NCBI GenBank assembly: GCA_022510545.1
Contig: JAFLTG010000026.1
Span: 1-34,780, forward strand
Source of the DNA: Lachnospiraceae bacterium
Lineage (GTDB): Bacteria > Bacillota > Clostridia > Lachnospirales > Lachnospiraceae
Length of the DNA: 34,780 bases
Reading direction: 5' to 3'
This document shows, one piece after another, positions 1 to 8,681 of this stretch. A model generated the notes under the pieces. That model made no database searches. It was not told the DNA's origin and worked only from the letters and a program-made list of their open reading frames with translations. Position 1 is the first letter of the stretch, and every line of letters starts with the position of its first letter. Both the position numbers and the translations under genes were made by a program.

Positions 1-256
1 CGTAGTTCTGGAATACCATCGCGATATCTCTGTCCTTAGGCTCTACGTCGTTAACTAATCTGTCACCAATCTTCAACTCACCTGAAGAAATTTCCTCCAG
101 ACCTGCAATCATACGAAGTGTGGTTGATTTACCACATCCTGAAGGTCCTACGAAGATAATGAATTCCTGATCTGCAATTTCCAGATTGAAATTCTTAACT
201 GCTTCGAATCCATTAGGATATACTTTGCATACATTCTTTAATGATAAACTTGCCAT
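1..256 (-). CDS. Sugar ABC transporter ATP-binding protein, N-terminal part (MsmK/UgpC/MalK type)
   Basis: Partial gene running off the left edge; about the first 85 residues are present. It begins [16 protein letters not shown], and the Walker A motif GPSGCGKST with the following [13 protein letters not shown] stretch is typical of the MalK/UgpC/MsmK family, the cytoplasmic motor of CUT1-type oligosaccharide importers. The visible part ends at the Q-loop (DIAMVFQNY). The start is supported by AGGAGG at 266-271. No permease or binding-protein gene adjoins it on the visible side and it has its own promoter, which fits a shared MsmX-like ATPase serving several importers; that role is inference. 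The family call is firm, the substrate unknown. Confidence 0.93.
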   Translation of the reverse strand, partial: MASLSLKNVCKVYPNGFEAVKNFNLEIADQEFIIFVGPSGCGKSTTLRMIAGLEEISSGELKIGDRLVNDVEPKDRDIAMVFQNY

Positions 257-328
257 TTGTTCGTGCCTCCTAATATTTGTTTATTAATTTTCGACTGTGA
301 TTAATATGGCATAATCACGCTTGACATA

Positions 329-357
329 AGTATATATGAGTTTTGAAACCTTTTCCA
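329..357 (-). promoter_or_regulatory. Predicted promoter of the sugar ABC ATPase gene
   Basis: Reading the minus strand, TGGAAA (352-357) is followed after 17 bases by TATACT (329-334), about 75 bases upstream of the start codon. It is a sigma-A-like match by eye only. Confidence 0.45.
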
Positions 358-440
358 TAATACAATTTCACAAATATTTTTTATCGAATTGTAAAAAATG
401 CTTACTTTACATTAATTTTTTTCTTATTTCTATCAAGTTG

Positions 441-476
441 ACCAATAATTGGTTGTTTTACTAGGCAAATTGCCTA
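441..476. promoter_or_regulatory. Two adjacent palindromes in the 257-541 intergenic region
   Basis: The 285-base gap between the sugar ABC ATPase start and the end of the diguanylate cyclase gene holds two perfect odd palindromes: ACCAATAATTGGT at 441-453 and TAGGCAAATTGCCTA at 462-476. They lie 85-150 bases upstream of the predicted ATPase promoter. They could be operator sites or weak stem-loops. No binding protein is assigned. Confidence 0.35.
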
Positions 477-522
477 AAAACTTCACAACTTGCGATGTTT
501 GGACCGCTAGGTACAAACTCGC

Positions 523-547
523 GGGTAAAAAACGCAGTTTTTTACCC
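523..547. other. Perfect inverted repeat overlapping the stop codon of the diguanylate cyclase gene
   Basis: The 10-base arms GGGTAAAAAA and TTTTTTACCC flank a 5-base loop, and the TAA stop of the upstream gene (542-544) lies in one arm. In the direction of transcription no U-rich tract follows it, so it is not a classical terminator, though it may still protect the 3' end of the message. Confidence 0.5.
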
Positions 548-2023
548 TAGCCATTTGTCATCATAAAAGGCAAGCTGTTTCTTTCCTCTTTGTTTCGCCT
601 TATAAAGTGCGGAGTCTGCTGCTTTATAAAGACTTTCAAAATCTGTTCCCTCATGGGGAAAAATTGCAACACCGATACTTGCTGTCGCTGAATACTTAGT
701 ATATTCACCGGCCTTAAAATCTTTGAAAAAGTCTTCTACTTTCTTAGCTTCTTTTCTTATTATTTCAGGCTCATTTATATTTTTCAAAAATACGATGAAT
801 TCGTCACCCCCGACACGGCCAACGACATCCGATGATCTGAAAAGCACACGAATCTGCTGACCCAATGAACGAAGCACCTCATCACCAAAAGCATGTCCCA
901 TCGTATCGTTTATCTTTTTAAAATTATCAATATCAAATATGAACAGCATAGATTGGGCATTCGGATTTCCGGCTATAAATTCCTTGATTTTGCGCTCCGT
1001 AGCCAGTTTATTGTTGAGTCCTGTTAACAAATCGGTATCGGCCTTGGATTCAAGCTGCTGCTGTTTCCTGACATTATATATTTTACTTACTATCAGGACA
1101 GCAATGGCAAATAAAATGAATATACACAAGACAATAGCCAGCTGATTCACCAAATTCCTGGAAGTTATCCATTGCTGTTCAACCTGCTTGTCTATGTAAC
1201 TTTGCGAAACTCCGAATACAACCGACCAGTCGCCTGCATCAAATGGTGTATATACCAAAGAGTTGTACTCATCTATTTGTCCAACAGTAGCTGTACCTCT
1301 AACTATATGATTTTCAATATCTTTAACAAGAGCCGAATTATAACTTTGAAGTACTTCAAATAAATTATCACCCTGTTTCCAGTAACCATAGTTGCCATAA
1401 CTTGCAATAACATTACCGTCAGCATCCATTATGGTTTCAATACTCCATAAGTTAAAATCAAATTTCTTAACCATCTTCGAAATATTCTTAAGTGAATAAA
1501 ACAAAACTAAATTCAGTTTATCTCCACCTTCAGACGAAATAGGCACCGATACGATAACTGCGTCCTGTCCCGCGCCGTCATCATATGTGTAAAGATAGCT
1601 TACTCCTTCTTTTTCAATTAAAGAATTAAAATAATCCTTTTCTTTAATAGACGTCTTATCACCGGCATTAGTAATTGCATTGCCATCATCATCACATATG
1701 TATGCAATATATGCACTGGAATGAGACACTGCAATCTCAAGAAGTTCGACTTCATATGCCAAATCCTGATTAAGCGTTTTCTGCTCCATACTGTGTGAGA
1801 GAATTTCTGCAATCGGTTTCCCGACCTTTTCAAGCAGCGTAATGTCTTCATTAAATTTACGTGCACAAATTTCCGCTGATGTCATCAAATTTTTGTTAAC
1901 GTTATTATTTGCACTCAGCTGACTTTTGCTGGCAAAGTTAAACAACATGATAACCAATACAATCACAAAAATTACACCCAGCCCTATCCACTTTAATGCA
2001 ATTGATTTTGTTTGATTATTCAT
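542..2023 (-). CDS. Membrane diguanylate cyclase with extracellular Cache-like sensor and GGDEF domain
   Basis: A 493-residue protein predicted to make cyclic di-GMP from two GTP in response to an external signal. A first membrane segment spans about residues 9-29. A large extracytoplasmic region (about 40-290) has the look of a double Cache sensor (SVSHSSAYIAYICDDDGNAIT, then DYFNSLIEKEG). A second membrane segment lies at about 295-316. The catalytic domain starts at TDLLTGLNNK and carries GGDEF at 405-409, with an RxxD inhibitory site (RSSD, 396-399) five residues before it, so product feedback inhibition is expected. It overlaps the preceding DUF624 gene by 8 bases, suggesting translational coupling, and stands in one transcription unit with an HD-GYP protein. 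Catalytic assignment is firm; the sensor ligand is unknown. Confidence 0.93.
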   Translation of the reverse strand: MNNQTKSIALKWIGLGVIFVIVLVIMLFNFASKSQLSANNNVNKNLMTSAEICARKFNEDITLLEKVGKPIAEILSHSMEQKTLNQDLAYEVELLEIAVSHSSAYIAYICDDDGNAITNAGDKTSIKEKDYFNSLIEKEGVSYLYTYDDGAGQDAVIVSVPISSEGGDKLNLVLFYSLKNISKMVKKFDFNLWSIETIMDADGNVIASYGNYGYWKQGDNLFEVLQSYNSALVKDIENHIVRGTATVGQIDEYNSLVYTPFDAGDWSVVFGVSQSYIDKQVEQQWITSRNLVNQLAIVLCIFILFAIAVLIVSKIYNVRKQQQLESKADTDLLTGLNNKLATERKIKEFIAGNPNAQSMLFIFDIDNFKKINDTMGHAFGDEVLRSLGQQIRVLFRSSDVVGRVGGDEFIVFLKNINEPEIIRKEAKKVEDFFKDFKAGEYTKYSATASIGVAIFPHEGTDFESLYKAADSALYKAKQRGKKQLAFYDDKWLG

Positions 2024-2702
2024 CTATATCTTCCTCATCTCCCTCATCTGTATTTACAGAAAAATCATAATCTGACACAATCTCCGGTCCCTTAGGCTCA
2101 AACTTCCTGAATATATCGCTATATATCATAGCTGAAGCATATGCAGGCAGCGAGATGCCAAACATAAATACAAACACCCACGAATAACTGGACAAATATA
2201 CTAATGCAAAAGGCATTACATATATTACCACCATAATTAATGATTTCGGAAAATACAAAATTGCAATAGAAACAGCATTTTTCAAAATATTTTTAATCGA
2301 GTTATTAAAACGTGACAAAAGCGGAAAAGCATAAAGTGCCGTTAAAATAAATACAAAAGCCAGCGCAAGAAACAGTATTATAAAATATCTTGAAAATTCC
2401 ACATCCATATTCCTGAAAATATAAAAATCAACCGCATATAATCCCGCTACCACCAGTATACCAAGCCATATAAGAGTAGCCTGCTTAAAGTTCTCCTTAA
2501 ATGACTTAAAAAACCCCTTCAAAAGGTATCCCTCTTCTTTACGAACTATTTTAAGCAATACATAATGCATTGCCGTAAAGGCTGCCCCTGCGGTTATAAT
2601 AGGAATACAACAAAGTATTACCAAAAAATTTAATATCATTAAATCAGCCACTCTGTTTAAAAACTGAATTACAGGACCTTCTATATCAAATAATCTATTC
2701 AT
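2016..2702 (-). CDS. DUF624 (YesL-like) membrane protein
   Basis: A 228-residue integral membrane protein of the DUF624/YesL family, recognised from the N-terminal stretch around LNRVADLMILNFLVILCCIP and the following GAAFTAMHYVLLKIVRKEEG, with about five or six hydrophobic segments. Family members are usually found next to CUT1 sugar ABC transporters and their biochemical role is not known. Here it lies between a two-HD HD-GYP gene and a diguanylate cyclase, overlapping the latter by 8 bases. The last 15 residues are strongly acidic (SVNTDEGDEEDIDE) and would lie in the cytoplasm if the protein ends there. Function remains unknown; a part in the neighbouring signalling pair is only inference. 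Confidence 0.82.
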   Translation of the reverse strand: MNRLFDIEGPVIQFLNRVADLMILNFLVILCCIPIITAGAAFTAMHYVLLKIVRKEEGYLLKGFFKSFKENFKQATLIWLGILVVAGLYAVDFYIFRNMDVEFSRYFIILFLALAFVFILTALYAFPLLSRFNNSIKNILKNAVSIAILYFPKSLIMVVIYVMPFALVYLSSYSWVFVFMFGISLPAYASAMIYSDIFRKFEPKGPEIVSDYDFSVNTDEGDEEDIDE

Positions 2703-2716
2703 TACAATCTCTTTCC

Positions 2717-3973
2717 TTATATCTTAAATCGCTTGCTTACCTGGCTGTATTGCGAATTCAAGGTCTGATACATTTTCATTATTTCTGCAGATTTAGTCGT
2801 AACACCGTCCATAATACTGTCATAGAAATTTATCATCGTATCCACAACCTGCTTATTAAGACGATTCTTTGCAGCCTCTTCATTAAGAATTGCGACCACT
2901 TCCGGTTTATGTAATGGTTCACGGTAACTTCGCTTGTTTATCATACCTGTTACGCTATCAGCAACCTGCAGAATTCTTTGCTCCTGAGTCATCTGATAAT
3001 TTTTGATTTTTTTAGGATAACCGCTTCCATCTCCTTTTTCATGATGCCCGGTAGCAATAGCAACTATATCCTCTCGCATACGGTCTTTCAATACTTTTTC
3101 CGTCACGCCCACATGCTTAGTTACAATCTTGATTTCTTCAGGTTTTAACTTTCTTGGGGCATCCGTAATTTCCTTCGGAACCGCCAGCATCCCCAAGTCA
3201 TGAAGCAAAGCGCCATAGTAGAGCTTTTCTCTTTCTTCATCGGTCAGAAGCAATTTATTGGCAAGCTCATCACAAATACTTACGGTAGTAATCGTATCGA
3301 TAACGCAGCTCTCACTTCTAAAACCGACACAATACATCAGCATTTCCAGGAATTTTCTCTTATCTTCATTGGAAAACAACATATACTCTATGATATCATC
3401 CAATTCATCTTTATATTCATTTGTTTTGAGTTTCTCAAATATATCATATTTTTTTGCGACCCGATAAAACAGTTCCAGACCTTCGTCAGAAAGTTTGGTG
3501 CCGGCCTGTTTATGGAACATTTTCATATCAAACTGGGCTCCCATCGCCGTGCTGTAGATATCCATCTTCTCAGCGATGTTAATATATGCAGCCAAGTTCT
3601 TATGTTCATAATCAACTTTCTTAAGCTGTTCATAATCCGTATGATGATACATGATCACCCTTGCCAGGTCCTCCACAGGAGACAGATATTTAAAAAACAG
3701 ATACCCATATATGGGATGTGCTTTGTTGTCTCTGGATTCATAACGCAGCATATCATTGAGTGAACCGGCCTCAGTTTTGTAGGCGCCGATATCATGGAGA
3801 GTTGCCACCATAACAATATCAGCCAGCTCAAATTCCTCATATCCGCCTTTTTCCTGAAGCATCTTATAAACCATATATGCAACTCTGGAACCATGCTCTA
3901 TAAGCCTTGGGTGAATCAACCTCATAGTATCCTTCACCAATACAAAAATATCCTTGCTTCTAATATACTCCAT
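2717..3973 (-). CDS. Tandem HD-domain protein with C-terminal HD-GYP phosphodiesterase domain
   Basis: A 418-residue cytoplasmic protein with two HD modules. The N-terminal one has LHDIGAYK (H60, D61) and HH at 110-111. The C-terminal one is a full HD-GYP domain: HDLGM at 258-262, HHEKGDGSGYP at 310-320, then the VADSVTGMINKRSYRE block near 337-351. HD-GYP proteins hydrolyse cyclic di-GMP to pGpG or GMP using a two- or three-metal centre. No receiver or membrane segment is visible, so the N-terminal HD module may be the regulatory part. It is followed after 13 bases by the DUF624 gene and then a diguanylate cyclase, so opposing enzymes are probably co-expressed. The substrate is inferred from the family. 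Confidence 0.9.
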   Translation of the reverse strand: MEYIRSKDIFVLVKDTMRLIHPRLIEHGSRVAYMVYKMLQEKGGYEEFELADIVMVATLHDIGAYKTEAGSLNDMLRYESRDNKAHPIYGYLFFKYLSPVEDLARVIMYHHTDYEQLKKVDYEHKNLAAYINIAEKMDIYSTAMGAQFDMKMFHKQAGTKLSDEGLELFYRVAKKYDIFEKLKTNEYKDELDDIIEYMLFSNEDKRKFLEMLMYCVGFRSESCVIDTITTVSICDELANKLLLTDEEREKLYYGALLHDLGMLAVPKEITDAPRKLKPEEIKIVTKHVGVTEKVLKDRMREDIVAIATGHHEKGDGSGYPKKIKNYQMTQEQRILQVADSVTGMINKRSYREPLHKPEVVAILNEEAAKNRLNKQVVDTMINFYDSIMDGVTTKSAEIMKMYQTLNSQYSQVSKRFKI

Positions 3974-4011
3974 ACTAAACCATACCCTTTCTAAAACCTT
4001 ATAACCGGTTC

Positions 4012-4488
4012 TTACAACACAAATTCCATCGGTGTATATATAATTCCGCCCTTTTTCTCCTCAGGTCTTATGTCCTTGAAACCTATTTTGTGATAAAACT
4101 CAACTCCATAAGGAGAGGCATTAACCGTTACTCTTACAACTCCTGTCTCAGACAGCAGATATTCTCTGAGATATTCCACCAATGCACGTCCTACTCCCTG
4201 TCGGTGATATTTTTCATCTACAAAAAGCAAAGAAATATGCGAGTTGTTTCGCAATGTGATCATACCTATTATTGTCTTTCCATCCAATGCTACAACCATC
4301 TGATAAGCACCCATGATAAACATTCTGTGCAATGTAGTATCAGTTATAAAGTCTTCAAAATTTTTGACACCTTCCATAGTGTAGCAGTCTGCCTCGAACT
4401 GCAAAAATGTTTTCCATGCCAGTGCCATTGCATCATCCCATTCGTCCTGATATGCGCTTCTGATTTGATACGGATGCTTTGACAACAT
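4012..4488 (-). CDS. GNAT family N-acetyltransferase
   Basis: A 158-residue acetyltransferase. The acetyl-CoA binding motif A is visible as LLFVDEKYHRQGVGRALVEYL, followed by the motif B-like SPYGVEFYHKIGFKDI, both typical of GNAT enzymes. The start is taken as the ATG of MLSKHPYQ because AAGGTG lies six bases before it; an upstream GTG at 4509 would put that ribosome site inside the gene. It lies 38 bases upstream of the HD-GYP gene on the same strand and may open that transcription unit. The acceptor substrate cannot be predicted. Confidence 0.88.
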   Translation of the reverse strand: MLSKHPYQIRSAYQDEWDDAMALAWKTFLQFEADCYTMEGVKNFEDFITDTTLHRMFIMGAYQMVVALDGKTIIGMITLRNNSHISLLFVDEKYHRQGVGRALVEYLREYLLSETGVVRVTVNASPYGVEFYHKIGFKDIRPEEKKGGIIYTPMEFVL

Positions 4489-4588
4489 GATATTCACCTT
4501 CTTTTCCACTATTTCTATTTTAACGTATTTCCGTTCGATTTACAAGCGGCAGTCCATTTTCTTTCGCTTTATTATAAGCAATATAACC

Positions 4589-4617
4589 AAAAACATTCCG
4601 GATTCTCATCCGGAATG
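4589..4617 (-). terminator. Intrinsic terminator of the DUF1002 gene
   Basis: In minus-strand sense, CATTCCGGAT, a four-base loop and ATCCGGAATG form a perfect 10-bp stem followed by TTTTT. It starts 16 bases after the DUF1002 stop codon and separates this gene from the GNAT/HD-GYP/diguanylate cyclase cluster. Confidence 0.85.
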
Positions 4618-4632
4618 CTTTACTATTATAAT

Positions 4633-5556
4633 CTAAAATAAGTTTTTAAAGAAGTTTGATATGGAGTCCTTTAAATTCTGAAAAAAGTTTTTGGCTGCAG
4701 TGGTCACAGCATTTCCTACGGCCTCATTGATGGCATCATTGGCATTTTCAACCAGATCAAGACCATATTTATCATAAAGTTTCTGTGCCTGTTCTAAAAG
4801 ATACTCGGCATTAAGTCCCAGAGAATCCAGTTTTTTAAGAAGAGAAATTATATCCTGTATCTCTTTTTCGGACAGGGTAATGCCAAAATTACTCTCACCT
4901 TCTTTTATTACATCTCTGACACTGTCCTCATCACCTGTATCAAGCTCTCCGCTTGCAATCTTGCTTTTGAGCCATGCCATCAAGGCTTCCACATCTTCAG
5001 AACTTATATCTCCTTGAATACTATCCGCAAGTTCACCCGTGGTTATAAGTTCGTCTAAAGCCGTATCCAAAGCCGTATCCGATACCTGGGATGAAGACAT
5101 AACTTCATATGCCTTGAGTGCACCAATCAGTCCTGCGGTACCGGAAATAGGCGTGGGCGCAACCACCAATACTTCAGTGTCCTCCATTCCTGCAGTCATC
5201 AATGCGTTGCGGTACATTCCGGTAGTACAGTAATTAATATTCTGAGTGGTTACTATTACTCCGCTGCCGGATTGCGCCTTAGTGATTTTTACACTTGAGA
5301 GTGACTTGGTTCCGATTACGGCCGGATCCAGATATGAATCCAGATATTCATGTTCCATTTCATTTGTAGTGTAAATTACGGTACATTCGGAAAGATCAGA
5401 TTCCGTAAGCCCCATAAGGTTCAACACTGTTGCCCGCTGCTCGGATGTCAAATCCGCCCCTAAAGCAACAACCGTATCATTATCCGCTGCCATAGCGGTA
5501 GTTCCGTATAGGCAGAACATAAACAAAACTGCCAGAATTCCTATAAATTTTTTCAT
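4633..5556 (-). CDS. Secreted DUF1002 (YpuA-like) protein
   Basis: A 307-residue exported protein. It begins MKKFIGILAVLFMFCLYG and has a signal peptide probably cut after AMA. The mature part, beginning with VVALGADLTSEQRATVLNLMGL, matches the DUF1002/YpuA family of unknown function found in Firmicutes. The C-terminal third is helical and ends in an amphipathic KNFFQNLKDSISNFFKNLF tail. I chose the start at 5556 because GGTGAGG precedes it and the signal peptide starts there; the reading frame stays open upstream to 5682 but lacks such a site and would overlap the next gene. The gene has its own terminator. Cell-envelope location is likely; the role is unknown. Confidence 0.85.
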   Translation of the reverse strand: MKKFIGILAVLFMFCLYGTTAMAADNDTVVALGADLTSEQRATVLNLMGLTESDLSECTVIYTTNEMEHEYLDSYLDPAVIGTKSLSSVKITKAQSGSGVIVTTQNINYCTTGMYRNALMTAGMEDTEVLVVAPTPISGTAGLIGALKAYEVMSSSQVSDTALDTALDELITTGELADSIQGDISSEDVEALMAWLKSKIASGELDTGDEDSVRDVIKEGESNFGITLSEKEIQDIISLLKKLDSLGLNAEYLLEQAQKLYDKYGLDLVENANDAINEAVGNAVTTAAKNFFQNLKDSISNFFKNLF

Positions 5557-5617
5557 AAGGATAACCTCACCTTTCGTCCGGATAGCTTCCGGATTATTCA
5601 AGATAATTCCAACCACA

Positions 5618-6553
5618 TTAAGCGATTCTCTGGAGAATCCATCGATAAATATCGCCGTACACAAGATCTCTGTCCGTTTCATTTAACAGTTCATGACGGT
5701 CATTTTCATAGAGTTTCATTTGCACATTTACAAGTCCATGATCCAGATAGAACTTGTATGCTCTTTCTACGCCAACACCATACTCGCCTACAGGATCTTC
5801 TGTTCCGGAAATCATAAAAATTGGCAGATGTTTTGGAATTTTATCAGTTTTTTCCTTGTTATGGCATTCGCGTGCAAGTTTAAACATTGTCGAAAAACCG
5901 TTAAGCGTAAATGTAAATCCACAGTATGGATCTGCTATATAACGATCTACATTTTCCTGGTCTACGGACAGCCAGTCATACTTGGTTCTTATGGGTTCAA
6001 TTTTTTTGTTATAAGAACCAAATGCAAGCCTGTCAATCAATTTACCGACATGCTTAGGCCCCAAAAAAAGCTGTTGAATAGATGCAAATGTCCTCCCCAC
6101 AAAAATCATTGACTTTGTCGGCATTCCGGTTCCTACTATAACAGCTCCATTTACCCCGCTTCCATATCTGCAAAGATAGTTTCTAAGAATAAATGAACCC
6201 AGACTGTGACCCAGAATCAAATAGGGTACGTCCGGATACTGCTCCTGTATTATTTTCTTAAGCCTGTGAACATCCCTTATAAGGATATTGGCCGCATCTT
6301 CTTTACAGAAGTATCCGTAAATTCCTCCATCCGTCACTGTTTTGCCGTGTCCAAGATGGTCTTCTCCAACTACAAGAATACCCTTTCCGGTCAGAAACTC
6401 CGCAAATTCATTATAACGCTCTATATGCTCTTCCATGCCATGTATTATCTGGAAAATGCAAACCGGCTTAGCTGTATCCGGTATCCATTTAACAGCATGT
6501 ATTTTACTCTGACGATCCCTTGAGTCAAAATAGAATTCTTCTTTTTGCACCAT
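5618..6553 (-). CDS. Alpha/beta hydrolase, monoacylglycerol lipase / lysophospholipase-like
   Basis: A 311-residue serine hydrolase of the PldB/monoglyceride lipase type (Hydrolase_4). The nucleophile elbow GHSLGS holds Ser117. HGMEEH near residue 38 forms the oxyanion-hole region. The acid lies in SGTEDPVG, and the histidine is in NDRHELLNE near the C-terminus. No signal peptide is seen, so it is cytoplasmic. Such enzymes release fatty acids from monoacylglycerols or lysophospholipids, but the true substrate may be another small ester. It lies 27 bases after metG on the same strand and could be co-transcribed with it. Confidence 0.87.
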   Translation of the reverse strand: MVQKEEFYFDSRDRQSKIHAVKWIPDTAKPVCIFQIIHGMEEHIERYNEFAEFLTGKGILVVGEDHLGHGKTVTDGGIYGYFCKEDAANILIRDVHRLKKIIQEQYPDVPYLILGHSLGSFILRNYLCRYGSGVNGAVIVGTGMPTKSMIFVGRTFASIQQLFLGPKHVGKLIDRLAFGSYNKKIEPIRTKYDWLSVDQENVDRYIADPYCGFTFTLNGFSTMFKLARECHNKEKTDKIPKHLPIFMISGTEDPVGEYGVGVERAYKFYLDHGLVNVQMKLYENDRHELLNETDRDLVYGDIYRWILQRIA

Positions 6554-6580
6554 AGAATATTTCCTTTTCCCAACAAATTC

Positions 6581-8617
6581 CTAGCATATCTCCGCACCTG
6601 AGGGCATTGATTTCTCCGGAGTCATAAGTGACAGTGTTCCATCTGCCGCTTCCGCACATAAAAGCATGCCTTCAGACATCATACCTGCTATTTCCCTTGG
6701 CTGTAAATTAACAAGTACCATGACCTTTTTGCCAACCATTTCTTCCGGGCTGTAATGTTGTTTGATTCCGGATAATATCTGTTTAACACTTGAGCCTATA
6801 CGTACCTTGGAGCATAACAGCTTCTTTGATTTAGGCACTTCTTTACACTCTATAATCTCACCTACCTGAAACTGACATTTATCAAAATCTTCGTAAGTGA
6901 TAATCTCTTTAGGCTCTATATCAATTATATCTTCCGAACTGTTATCATCAGCATCATTTCCACTTGAAGCAGATCCTGTATTCTCTGCTGCCTTCCGCTC
7001 TTCAAACATTTTCTCCACCTTTTCAAGCACTTCATCCAAGTCACGGCGGACAAAGAGAATCTCCGGGGTTTCCGTTACTTTATTTCCGGATGGATAAAGC
7101 GCTGCTGCTTTTGCAGTATCCCGGTTAGATGCACATTCTTCAAGCACTGCAAATTCAACCAGCTGTGTATTGAGCTGCTTAGCAATCCTTGCAGCGGTTT
7201 CAGGCATAAAAGGTTCTAACAGACTCGTACCTACCAGAATACCGTTAAGCAGATTGTATAAAACAGTTGCCAATCTGTCTTTCTTGGATTCATCTTTTGC
7301 CAATGCCCAAGGCATAGTTTCATCTATATATTTATTGCAGCGTTTAAATAAGACAAATGTTTCGGTAATTGCATCAGCTACACGCAGCTCATCCATTTTG
7401 GCGCTGACATTAGCATAGGTTTCGGTAATTACTTTCCAAAGATCAGCATCTACGTCCTCTTCATCTGCTGCCACTCCAACCTTTTTATTTTCAACAATAC
7501 CGCCAAAATACTTATTACTCATGGAGATAGTTCTATTAACCAGATTGCCCAGAGTATTTGCAAGGTCCGCATTAAGCCTTTCCACCATCAAATCCCAGGT
7601 AATCACACCGTCATTTTCAAATGGCATTTCATGAAGAACAAAATACCTTACTGCATCAACACCAAAGAAATCAATTAAGTCTTCCGCATAGATAACATTT
7701 CCTTTAGACTTACTCATCTTACCGTCACCCTGTAATAACCATGGATGTCCAAAAATCTGTTTAGGCAACGGCTCATCCAGCGCCATCAGAAAAATAGGCC
7801 AGTAAAGCGTATGGAAACGTATTATATCTTTTCCGATAAGGTGCAGATCTGCAGGCCAGAGTTTCTTATACTGCTCTGTACTGTTTCCGTCTGCATCATA
7901 ACCGATTCCCGTAATATAGTTTGACAATGCATCCAGCCAGACATAGACAACATGCTTATCATCAAAGTCCACAGGTATTCCCCATTTGAACGATGTTCTG
8001 GATACACATAAATCCTGCAGTCCCGGCAGCAAAAAGTTATTCATCATCTCATTTTTGCGGGATACAGGCTGAATGAACTCAGGATGAGCATTTATATGCT
8101 CAATCAGTCTATCGGCATATTTACTCATCTTAAAGAAATATGCCTCTTCCTTGGCAGGTTTTACTTCTCTGCCACAGTCCGGGCACTTACCGTCCACAAG
8201 CTGTGACTGGGTCCAGAAAGATTCGCAGGGCGTACAATACAATCCCTCATAAGAACCCTTATAAATATCTCCCTGTTCATAAAGCTTCTTAAAAATTTTC
8301 TGTACCTGCTTTTCATGATAATCGTCGGTTGTACGAATAAATTTATCATAAGAAGTATTCAAAGAGTCACATATAGAGCGTATCTGTCCTGCCACACCGT
8401 CTACGAAATCTTTGGGCGTAACTCCGGCCTCTTTGGCCTTTAATTCTATTTTCTGACCATGTTCATCCGTACCTGTCTGGAAGAATACTTCATAGCCATC
8501 CTTTCTTTTAAATCTGGCAATACTATCTGCCAAAACTATTTCATAACTATTACCAATATGGGGTTTGCCAGAAGTATATGCTATTGCTGTCGTAATGTAA
8601 TATTTTCCTTTACCCAT
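6581..8617 (-). CDS. metG: Methionyl-tRNA synthetase with C-terminal tRNA-binding domain
   Basis: A 678-residue class I aminoacyl-tRNA synthetase that charges tRNA-Met with methionine. It has the HIGN signature at 20-23, a zinc-knuckle with Cys128, Cys131, Cys145 and Cys148, and KMSKS at 300-304. A helical anticodon-binding domain follows. After a charged, low-complexity linker (about 555-585) there is a Trbp111/EMAPII-like OB-fold domain (FQVGEIIECKEVPKSKKLL onwards), giving the long, dimeric bacterial form. The gene has its own promoter in the 60-base gap upstream, which is too short for a T-box leader. Assignment is firm. Confidence 0.98.
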   Translation of the reverse strand: MGKGKYYITTAIAYTSGKPHIGNSYEIVLADSIARFKRKDGYEVFFQTGTDEHGQKIELKAKEAGVTPKDFVDGVAGQIRSICDSLNTSYDKFIRTTDDYHEKQVQKIFKKLYEQGDIYKGSYEGLYCTPCESFWTQSQLVDGKCPDCGREVKPAKEEAYFFKMSKYADRLIEHINAHPEFIQPVSRKNEMMNNFLLPGLQDLCVSRTSFKWGIPVDFDDKHVVYVWLDALSNYITGIGYDADGNSTEQYKKLWPADLHLIGKDIIRFHTLYWPIFLMALDEPLPKQIFGHPWLLQGDGKMSKSKGNVIYAEDLIDFFGVDAVRYFVLHEMPFENDGVITWDLMVERLNADLANTLGNLVNRTISMSNKYFGGIVENKKVGVAADEEDVDADLWKVITETYANVSAKMDELRVADAITETFVLFKRCNKYIDETMPWALAKDESKKDRLATVLYNLLNGILVGTSLLEPFMPETAARIAKQLNTQLVEFAVLEECASNRDTAKAAALYPSGNKVTETPEILFVRRDLDEVLEKVEKMFEERKAAENTGSASSGNDADDNSSEDIIDIEPKEIITYEDFDKCQFQVGEIIECKEVPKSKKLLCSKVRIGSSVKQILSGIKQHYSPEEMVGKKVMVLVNLQPREIAGMMSEGMLLCAEAADGTLSLMTPEKSMPSGAEIC

Positions 8618-8652
8618 AGATTCCCGGTTCCTTCCTTCAACTTGATATTGTT

Positions 8653-8681
8653 AAACTAACACAAAGCTTTTATGTTGTCAA
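8653..8681 (-). promoter_or_regulatory. Predicted metG promoter
   Basis: On the minus strand a perfect TTGACA (8676-8681) is followed after exactly 17 bases by TAGTTT (8653-8658), with TG one base before the -10 box (extended -10). It overlaps the stop codon of the upstream coiled-coil gene. Confidence 0.55.

Noticed and set aside
523..547. Inverted repeat at the cyclase stop codon as an intrinsic terminator
   Set aside because: The stem is mostly A-T and is not followed by a U-tract in the direction of transcription.
3200..3763. A 187-codon open frame on the plus strand opposite the HD-GYP gene
   Set aside because: It lies wholly antisense to a gene with intact catalytic motifs, has no ribosome site and no recognisable domain.
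5557..5682. N-terminal extension of the DUF1002 protein to 5682
   Set aside because: It would overlap the lipase gene and place the signal peptide internally; the ribosome site and signal peptide both point to 5556.
8618..8677. A T-box or other riboswitch before metG
   Set aside because: Only 60 bases separate the genes and a promoter fills most of the space; no T-box motif is visible.
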